Shown: piece by piece, positions 42,589 through 47,990 of the stretch
Position numbering within the stretch: the first letter of the stretch is position 1
Layout: each line of letters starts with the position of its first letter
From: an uncultured Sphingomonas sp.
Lineage (GTDB): Bacteria; Pseudomonadota; Alphaproteobacteria; Sphingomonadales; Sphingomonadaceae
NCBI RefSeq assembly: GCF_936927845.1
Contig: NZ_CAKZHV010000007.1
Coordinates: 1 to 47,990, forward strand
DNA length: 47,990 nucleotides
Direction: 5' to 3'
The notes under the pieces: model-generated
Database searches by the model: none
Seen by the model: the letters and a program-made list of their open reading frames with translations, nothing else
Told to the model about the DNA's origin: nothing
Position numbers and translations under genes: made by a program

Positions 42589-43488
42589 GTGGACGAGCGC
42601 GCGTTTCTCGATCGGCTGCGCGCGTTGCCGCTCCATCCCGGCGCAGGGGGCTTGCGCGACGATACGGCGCAGCTCGCCGGGCTGGTCGTTTCCACCGATA
42701 CGATGGTGGAGGGTGTTCATTTCCTCGCCTCCGACCCGGCAGGCGATGTCGCGTGGCGGTTGGTCGCGACCAACCTGTCCGATCTCGCCGCCAAGGGCGC
42801 GCGGGTCGAGGGCGTGCTGCTCAACTATCCGCTGTCTGACGCGGCGTGGGACGACGCGTTCCTACGCGGGTTCGGCGAGGTGCTCGCGCGGTTCGATGCG
42901 CGACTGCTCGGCGGCGACACGGTGACGCTGCCGCGCGGTGCGCCGCGGGTGCTGACGCTCACGGCGTTCGGTGCCGACGCGCCCGCGCCGACGCGCTCGG
43001 GCGCGCGCGCCGGCGACGGCTTGTGGGTCACCGGCACGATCGGCGACGCCGCACCGGGGCTCGCGATCGCGCGTCGCGGCGAAGCGCGCGGCGACGACGA
43101 GGCCTATCTGCTCGCGCGCTATCGCCGACCGACGCCGCGGCTCGCCGTAGGTCGTACGCTCGCGCCCCACGTTCACGCGATGATGGACGTGTCCGACGGC
43201 CTGCTGCTCGACGCGACGCGGATGGCGGAAGCGAGTGGGTTGTCGGTGACGGTCGAGCTCGACGCGGTGCCGCTGTCGCCCGCGGCCCGCGCCTACGGGC
43301 TCGACGCGCTCGCCGCCGCGACCGCGGGCGACGATTACGAACTGCTGTTCGCCGCCCCCCTCGACTGGACACCGCCCGCGCCCGCCACTCTGGCCGGACG
43401 CTTCGCGGCCGGGGCCGGGCTGTCGCTGACCGATCGCGGCATGGCCGTTCGCCTGCCCGACCATCTGGGTTATCAGCACAGCGCTTGA
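42589..43488 (+). CDS. thiL: Thiamine-monophosphate kinase
   Basis: Phosphorylates thiamine monophosphate to the active cofactor thiamine pyrophosphate. It has 299 residues from the GTG at 42589, eight bases after GAGGAG; a TTG at 42583 would add two residues but leaves too little space for the ribosome. Motifs: RDDTAQLAGLVVSTDTMVEG, ATNLSDLAAKGARVEGVLL, ARLLGGDTVTLPR, MMDVSDGLLLDATRMAEASG and TAGDDYELLFAAP. nusB and thiL are frequent neighbours in bacteria. Confidence 0.95.
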   Translation: MDERAFLDRLRALPLHPGAGGLRDDTAQLAGLVVSTDTMVEGVHFLASDPAGDVAWRLVATNLSDLAAKGARVEGVLLNYPLSDAAWDDAFLRGFGEVLARFDARLLGGDTVTLPRGAPRVLTLTAFGADAPAPTRSGARAGDGLWVTGTIGDAAPGLAIARRGEARGDDEAYLLARYRRPTPRLAVGRTLAPHVHAMMDVSDGLLLDATRMAEASGLSVTVELDAVPLSPAARAYGLDALAAATAGDDYELLFAAPLDWTPPAPATLAGRFAAGAGLSLTDRGMAVRLPDHLGYQHSA

Positions 43489-43576
43489 CTTAACGCGTCG
43501 TTGGGTGCCCCTTCTGCGGCGGGCGAGCGCGAGCGAACAAACGCGCCGTTCGTGAAAATAGGAGGGAAGAACGGGC

Positions 43577-45748
43577 ATGACGAGCGTCTATGTCGCCATC
43601 CTCTGCGGCCTGGTGGCCGTGGCCTATGGCATCCTCACCAGCGGCCAGGTGCTGCGACAACCCGCCGGCAACGACAAGATGCAGGACATCGCGGCGGCGA
43701 TTCAGGAGGGCGCCAAGGCGTATCTCGGCCGGCAATATACCACCATCGCGATCGTCGGCGTGATCGTCGCAGCCGTGTTGTTCGTGACGCTCGGCACGCT
43801 GTCGACCACCGGCTTCGTCATCGGCGCGCTGCTGTCGGGGGCCGCGGGCTATGTGGGCATGAACATCTCGGTCCGCGCCAACGTGCGCACCGCCGAGGCC
43901 GCGCGGGGCAGCTTGCAGGGCGGGCTCACCACTGCGTTCCGCTCAGGCGCGGTCACGGGCATGCTCGTTGCCGGGCTCGGCCTGCTCGCGATCGCGGGCT
44001 TCTTCTGGTATCTCGTCGGCCCCGGCGGGCGCGCCCCCAACGACCGCGCGATCGTCGAAGCTTTGACTGCGCTCGCGTTTGGCGCGTCGCTGATCTCGAT
44101 CTTCGCGCGGCTGGGCGGCGGCATCTTTACCAAGGCGGCGGATGTCGGCGCGGACTTGGTCGGCAAGGTCGAGGCCGGTATCCCGGAGGACGATCCGCGC
44201 AACCCCGCGGTGATCGCCGACAACGTCGGCGACAATGTCGGCGATTGCGCCGGCATGGCCGCCGACCTGTTCGAGACGTACGTGGTCACCTTGGGCGTCA
44301 CGATGATCTCGATCGCGCTCCTCATCCGCGCGGACGCGGTCGAACTGCTCCGGTTGATGAGCCTGCCGCTGATCGTCGGCGGCGTCTGCATCGTGACCTC
44401 GATCCTGGGCACCTACATGGTGCGGCTGGGGCGCGGCGGGTCGATCATGGGCGCGCTCTACAAGGGGTTCTGGACCTCGGCGTTGCTGTCGATCCCGGCG
44501 ATCTACGCGGTGACGCGCTGGACATTGGGCGACATGAACGCGGTGATCGGCGGCGCGGGCTTCCTCGACCCCGCGGGCGACGATCTGACGACGGGCGCGG
44601 AGGCTGCGACGCAGGCCGGCGGCACGCTCGCCTCGTTCACCGGCAACGACCTGTTCTGGTGCATGCTGATCGGCCTCGCGGTCACCGGGCTGATCGTCTG
44701 GATCACCGAATATTACACCGGCACCAACTATCGCCCGGTCAAGTCGATCGCCAAGGCGTCGGAGACAGGCCACGGCACCAACGTGATCCAGGGCCTCGCG
44801 ATCAGCCTGGAGGCGACCGCGCTGCCGACGATCGTCATCGTCATCGCCGTCATCGCCGCCTACAAGCTAGCCGGAATCATCGGCATCGCCTTTGGTGCGA
44901 CCGCGATGCTGGCGCTCGCGGGCATGGTCGTCGCGCTCGACGCCTACGGTCCCGTCACCGACAATGCCGGCGGTATTGCCGAGATGGCGGGGCTTGAGGA
45001 CGAGGTGCGCGCGCGAACCGACGCGCTCGACGCGGTCGGCAACACGACCAAGGCGGTGACCAAGGGCTATGCGATCGGCTCTGCGGGCCTCGCCGCGCTG
45101 GTCCTGTTCGGCGCTTACACCACCGACCTCGCGACCTATTTTCCTGACCTGACGGTCGATTTCAGCCTGTCCAACCCGTACGTCATCGTCGGCCTGCTGC
45201 TCGGCGCGTTGCTGCCATATCTGTTCGGCGCGTTCGGGATGACGGCGGTCGGCCGCGCGGCGGGCGCTGTGGTCGAGGAGGTTCGCAGACAGTTCCGCGA
45301 CAATCCCGGCATCATGCAGGGCACCAGCCGCCCGAACTACGGCCGCACCGTCGACCTCGTCACCCGCGCCGCGATCCGCGAGATGATCGTACCCTCGCTG
45401 CTACCCGTCCTCTCGCCCCTGGTGCTCTACTTCATCGTGCGCGCGGTCGACGGACAGGCAAGCGCCTTTGCCGCGGTCGGTGCGATGCTCTTGGGCGTCA
45501 TCGTCTCCGGCCTGTTCGTCGCGCTGTCGATGACCTCGGGTGGCGGCGCGTGGGACAATGCCAAGAAATACATCGAGGACGGCAACCACGGCGGCAAGGG
45601 ATCGGACGCGCACAAGGCTGCGGTGACGGGCGACACCGTTGGCGACCCGTACAAGGACACCGCCGGCCCCGCGGTCAATCCGATGATCAAGATCACCAAC
45701 ATCGTCGCGCTGCTGCTGCTCGCCGCGCTAGCGGGCGGTGTGGGCTGA
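43577..45748 (+). CDS. hppA: Membrane-bound proton-translocating pyrophosphatase
   Basis: Pumps protons while hydrolysing pyrophosphate. At 723 residues with about 16 membrane spans it is full length. The substrate site is ADVGADLVGKVEAGIPEDDP and NPAVIADNVGDNVGDCAGMA, with DAYGPVTDNAGGIAEMAGLE and SGGGAWDNAKKYIEDGNHGG as further pyrophosphate/Mg contacts. The signature GNTTKAVTKGYAIGSAGLAA has Lys where K+-dependent pumps have Ala, so this is the K+-independent H+ type. GGAGGGAAG precedes the ATG. A hairpin after the gene is a probable terminator. Confidence 0.97.
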   Translation: MTSVYVAILCGLVAVAYGILTSGQVLRQPAGNDKMQDIAAAIQEGAKAYLGRQYTTIAIVGVIVAAVLFVTLGTLSTTGFVIGALLSGAAGYVGMNISVRANVRTAEAARGSLQGGLTTAFRSGAVTGMLVAGLGLLAIAGFFWYLVGPGGRAPNDRAIVEALTALAFGASLISIFARLGGGIFTKAADVGADLVGKVEAGIPEDDPRNPAVIADNVGDNVGDCAGMAADLFETYVVTLGVTMISIALLIRADAVELLRLMSLPLIVGGVCIVTSILGTYMVRLGRGGSIMGALYKGFWTSALLSIPAIYAVTRWTLGDMNAVIGGAGFLDPAGDDLTTGAEAATQAGGTLASFTGNDLFWCMLIGLAVTGLIVWITEYYTGTNYRPVKSIAKASETGHGTNVIQGLAISLEATALPTIVIVIAVIAAYKLAGIIGIAFGATAMLALAGMVVALDAYGPVTDNAGGIAEMAGLEDEVRARTDALDAVGNTTKAVTKGYAIGSAGLAALVLFGAYTTDLATYFPDLTVDFSLSNPYVIVGLLLGALLPYLFGAFGMTAVGRAAGAVVEEVRRQFRDNPGIMQGTSRPNYGRTVDLVTRAAIREMIVPSLLPVLSPLVLYFIVRAVDGQASAFAAVGAMLLGVIVSGLFVALSMTSGGGAWDNAKKYIEDGNHGGKGSDAHKAAVTGDTVGDPYKDTAGPAVNPMIKITNIVALLLLAALAGGVG

Positions 45749-45827
45749 GAGCAGCTCGGGCAAGGACGCGGTGTCAGCCGCCGCTCGCCTTGTCCGATCG
45801 TGGCCGAGCGCCCATATCGATGGAGTT

Positions 45828-45857
45828 GACCGGACTCTCCACGCGCGGGTCCGGTCC
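45828..45857 (+). terminator. Hairpin after hppA
   Basis: GACCGGACTC–9 bases–GGGTCCGGTC: a ten-pair stem with one G·T wobble, followed by the T-rich CTTGTTGCTTGTCC. It starts 80 bases after the hppA stop and about 80 before infA, so it separates the two transcripts. Confidence 0.6.
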
Positions 45858-45938
45858 TTGTTGCTTGTCCGTCGCTCCTTCCCTTTTCCTCGCTCGTCGG
45901 CTAAGGGCGCGCACGTCCAATCCCGAAAGAGACACCGT

Positions 45939-46184
45939 TTGGCGAAAGAAGAACTCCTCGAAATGCGCGGCCAGGTGGTCGAGCTGCTGCCCAACGCGAT
46001 GTTCCGCGTCCGGCTCGAGAACGATCACGAAATCCTCGGTCATACCGCGGGCAAGATGCGCAAGAACCGCATCCGCGTGCTCGTCGGCGACGAGGTGCTG
46101 GTCGAACTGACCCCGTACGACCTGACCAAGGGGCGGATCACATACCGCTTCATGCCCGGCCGCGGCGGCCCCGGCCCGCAATAA
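45939..46184 (+). CDS. infA: Translation initiation factor IF-1
   Basis: OB-fold initiation factor of 81 residues. Sequence AKEELLEMRGQVVELLPNAM, VRLENDHEILGHTAGKMRKN and RVLVGDEVLVELTPYDLTKG is near-universal for alphaproteobacterial IF-1. The start is TTG at 45939 (TTGGCGAAAGAA). No ATG gives a complete N-terminus, since the first is at codon 9. The protein usually ends at about ITYRFK (72 residues); here a Gly/Pro-rich tail MPGRGGPGPQ extends it. It opens the infA–maf–RNase–yacG block. Confidence 0.96.
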   Translation: MAKEELLEMRGQVVELLPNAMFRVRLENDHEILGHTAGKMRKNRIRVLVGDEVLVELTPYDLTKGRITYRFMPGRGGPGPQ

Positions 46185-46189
46185 TCTAG

Positions 46190-46206
46190 CGGGCGGTTTC
46201 CGCCCG
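46190..46206 (+). terminator. Perfect hairpin between infA and maf
   Basis: CGGGCGG–TTT–CCGCCCG, a perfect seven-pair stem with a three-base loop, five bases after the infA stop. The moderately T-rich TGTCTTTC follows. It could terminate or attenuate transcription after infA, and its 3' arm includes the G of the alternative maf start codon (GTG at 46206). Confidence 0.6.
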
Positions 46207-46214
46207 TGTCTTTC

Positions 46215-46781
46215 ATGCCGCTCGTCCTCGCTTCCTCCTCGCCGCGCCGGCGCGACCTGCTCGCGCGTCTGGGCGCCGCGCCCGATCGTGTCGCCGCGCC
46301 CGAGATCGATGAAACGCCGCTGAAAGGCGAGCTGCCGCGCGCCTATGCGCTGCGCCTGGCGGTGGAGAAGGCACGCGCCGTCACCCGCGGCGAGGGTGAA
46401 GTCGTGCTCGCCGGCGACACCACGATCGCACTCGGCCGCCGCATTCTGCCGCCCGCGACGAGCGAGGCGATCCAGCGCGACCTGCTCGCGGCGCTGTCGG
46501 GCCGCCGCCACCACGCGCTCTCCGCGGTCTGCGTGATCGACGCGCACGGCACCGAGCGGACGCGGCTCGCCGACACGATCGTCGCGTTCAAGCCGCTCAC
46601 CGCGCGCGAGATCGATGCGTACGTCGCGTGCGGCGAGGGCCTGGGCAAGGCGGGTGGCTACGCGATCCAGGGGCGCGCCGAGGGCTGGGTCCGCTTCCTG
46701 TCGGGCAGTCATTCGGGCGTCGTCGGCCTGCCGCTGTTCGAGACACGCGCCCTGCTCGTCACCGCCGGCATCTTTGCCTGA
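46215..46781 (+). CDS. Maf family nucleoside triphosphate pyrophosphatase
   Basis: Removes pyrophosphate from non-canonical or pyrimidine nucleoside triphosphates as a housecleaning enzyme. It has 188 residues from the ATG at 46215; a GTG at 46206 adds three. Motifs: LVLASSSPRRRDLLARLG, the catalytic Asp in VVLAGDTTIALG, and LGKAGGYAIQGRAEGWVRFL with the conserved Lys and Gln, then HSGVVGLPLFET. The maf–RNase E/G–yacG order after infA is conserved in many alphaproteobacteria. Confidence 0.94.
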   Translation: MPLVLASSSPRRRDLLARLGAAPDRVAAPEIDETPLKGELPRAYALRLAVEKARAVTRGEGEVVLAGDTTIALGRRILPPATSEAIQRDLLAALSGRRHHALSAVCVIDAHGTERTRLADTIVAFKPLTAREIDAYVACGEGLGKAGGYAIQGRAEGWVRFLSGSHSGVVGLPLFETRALLVTAGIFA

Positions 46782-46788
46782 CGGCTTC

Positions 46789-47721
46789 ATGACTGGGCCA
46801 CACTGGCTCTACGAGGACGGCATCGGCGAGGCGCGCGCCGCGCTGGTCCACGACGACCATATCCTTGCCGCACGCATCGAACTGCCCGACCGGCTGCGGC
46901 TCGGCACCGTCGCGCGTGCGCGCCTCACCGAGTTCCAGCTCGCCACGCTCGACACCGGCGAGCAGGTGATGCTCGACCGGCGACCCGCGGGGGTGACGCT
47001 CGGCGCCGCGCTGACAATCGAGATCACGCGCGAGGCGATCCCTGAGCCCGGCCGTGCCAAGCGCGCGCGCGCGCGCGTGAGCGATGCCGCCCCGATGCCC
47101 GGTCCGGACCTGCACGCGCGCATCACGGCCAGCGGGCATCCGGTGCACCACCTGCGCGCGCACGAGTTCGATCGGCTCGAACAGGCTGGCTGGTCCGAGG
47201 TACTCGACGAGGCGATGAGCGGCGAGATCGCTTTCGCCGGCGGCGCGCTCAGGATGTCACCGACGCCCGCGATGACGCTGTTCGACGTCGACGGCGACGG
47301 CCCGCTCGACGCGCTGGCACAGCGCGCCGCTGTCGTGGTGGCGCTCGCGATCCGCAGGCATGCGATCGGCGGATCGATCGGCATCGACTTTCCGACGGTC
47401 ACCGGCAAGGCCGCACGCCACGCGGTCGCCGCCGCGATCGACGCGCATCTGGCGCCGCCGTTCGAGCGTACCGCGGTCAATGGCTTCGGTTTCCTCCAGA
47501 TCGTCCGCCCGCGCCCGCGCGCCTCGCTGCCCGAGCTGCTGCACGACGATCCCGTCGCCGCCGCGACCCGCGCGGCGTTGCGCCAGATCGAGCGAACCCC
47601 GCCCGGCGCACCGAACGCGCATCGCCTGTCGCCCGCCGTCCACGCATACCTCGACACACGATCCATGTGGCGCGACGAACTGGTGCAGCGCACCGGCCGC
47701 ACGCCTATATTGAGCGCATGA
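46789..47721 (+). CDS. Ribonuclease E/G-like protein, shortened
   Basis: A 310-residue protein in the place usually held by an RNase G-type gene in this block. The C-terminal half resembles the RNase E/G catalytic core: MTLFDVDGDGPLDALAQRAA around Asp166, and IGGSIGIDFPTVTGKAARHA with Asp200, corresponding to the two magnesium-binding acidic residues. The usual Asn two residues after the first Asp is replaced by Asp (DVD). The S1 insertion and zinc-link cysteines of full-size enzymes are absent. The N-terminal half (residues 1–110) shows only a reduced S1-like region. It overlaps yacG (ATGA). Activity is uncertain, and it may be a divergent or minimal nuclease. Confidence 0.75.
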   Translation: MTGPHWLYEDGIGEARAALVHDDHILAARIELPDRLRLGTVARARLTEFQLATLDTGEQVMLDRRPAGVTLGAALTIEITREAIPEPGRAKRARARVSDAAPMPGPDLHARITASGHPVHHLRAHEFDRLEQAGWSEVLDEAMSGEIAFAGGALRMSPTPAMTLFDVDGDGPLDALAQRAAVVVALAIRRHAIGGSIGIDFPTVTGKAARHAVAAAIDAHLAPPFERTAVNGFGFLQIVRPRPRASLPELLHDDPVAAATRAALRQIERTPPGAPNAHRLSPAVHAYLDTRSMWRDELVQRTGRTPILSA

Positions 47722-47891
47722 CCGCCGCCCGCTGCCCGATCTGCGCCGCTCCCGCCGTCCCGCCCCACACCCCCTTCTGCAGCCGCGGCTGCAAGGACCG
47801 CGACCTGTTGCAATGGCTGGGCGAGGGTTATCGCATCCCCGGCCCTGCCGCTGACGAAGAAGCGCTGGACAGCCCGGGAAACGCCGACTAA
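47718..47891 (+). CDS. yacG: DNA gyrase inhibitor YacG (zinc-binding)
   Basis: A 57-residue protein with the family's four-cysteine zinc site: CPICAAP, then FCSRGCKDRDLLQWLGEGYR. In E. coli YacG binds GyrB and inhibits gyrase. The start ATG overlaps the stop of the RNase-like gene by four bases. The acidic C-terminal tail (ADEEALDSPGNAD) is typical. Confidence 0.94.
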   Translation: MTAARCPICAAPAVPPHTPFCSRGCKDRDLLQWLGEGYRIPGPAADEEALDSPGNAD

Positions 47892-47922
47892 GGACGCCGC
47901 TCACCGCCGATAGCGCGGTCCG

Positions 47923-47990
47923 GCCCAGGTAGCTCAGTTGGTAGAGCATGCGACTGAAAATCGCAGTGTCGGCGGTTCGATCCCGTCCCT
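47923..47990 (+). tRNA. tRNA-Phe (GAA), 3' end cut by window
   Basis: Acceptor 5' strand GCCCAGG (47923–47929), T8, D-arm GCTC–AGTTGGTA–GAGC, anticodon arm TGCGA–CTGAAAA–TCGCA with anticodon GAA at 47956–47958, a five-base variable loop, and T-arm GGCGG–TTCGATC–CCGTC. The last bases CCT start the 3' acceptor strand (CCTGGGC expected). It begins 31 bases after yacG, in the usual order infA–maf–RNase–yacG–tRNA-Phe. Confidence 0.96.

Overview
The window is a GC-rich chromosomal segment from an alphaproteobacterium, most likely a sphingomonad (Sphingomonas or a close relative). The evidence is the gene content: an ScfR-type propionate regulator beside pccB, the infA–maf–RNase E/G-like–yacG–tRNA-Phe block, short-form HisG, a DUF4169 mini-protein, CobS/CobT, M13 peptidase and H+-pyrophosphatase. 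Codon use and gene packing (many ATGA or GTGA overlaps) are uniform, except for a lower-GC patch near 21.8–22.4 kb.

Layout. (1) 1–5.5 kb: propionyl-CoA to succinyl-CoA pathway on the minus strand, in transcription order pccB, ribbon-helix-helix protein, coiled-coil mini-protein, mce, crotonase, scpA (cut by the window edge). The short-chain acyl-CoA regulator scfR is divergent, and TTGCGAA/TTGCAAA repeats lie between it and pccB. (2) 5.5–10.1 kb: PilZ protein, acetyl-CoA synthetase, secreted M13 metallopeptidase. (3) 10.1–12.5 kb: a frameshifted isochorismatase-family gene and an MscS channel, each preceded by a copy of the same intergenic element. (4) 12.4–16.4 kb: minus-strand trehalose operon otsB–GH15–otsA. 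(5) 16.5–19.8 kb: methyltransferase and GtrA facing a GT-C-like membrane protein, suggesting lipid-linked sugar or envelope glycan chemistry. (6) 19.8–23.5 kb: marC, folD, yggT, a low-GC hypothetical gene and argB. (7) 23.5–28 kb: iron-uptake cluster (TonB siderophore receptor, PiuC dioxygenase, PepSY membrane protein) with two near-identical Fur-box-like sites. (8) 28–32 kb: cobS and cobT, with an MntA/HepT-like toxin–antitoxin pair in overlapping frames between them and a ribbon-helix-helix gene after cobT. (9) 32–37.5 kb: VOC protein, J-domain protein, BolA, GST, NUDIX, pirin, AraC regulator, DUF2332. (10) 37.6–40.2 kb: hisG–hisD, a large palindromic repeat, and a ferritin-like stress protein with an EcfG-like promoter. 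(11) 40.3–48 kb: nusB–DUF4169–antiporter–thiL–hppA, then infA–maf–RNase E/G-like–yacG and tRNA-Phe (cut by the window end).

Most of the window is housekeeping or metabolic. The parts that look least described are: the small RHH/coiled-coil pair with its own perfect palindrome inside the propionate operon; the MNT/HEPN pair locked into the cobalt-chelatase operon, whose HEPN protein lacks the usual catalytic arginine; the paired intergenic element at 10.2 and 11.05 kb; and the shortened RNase E/G-like protein. No CRISPR array, prophage, insertion sequence or rRNA was seen.
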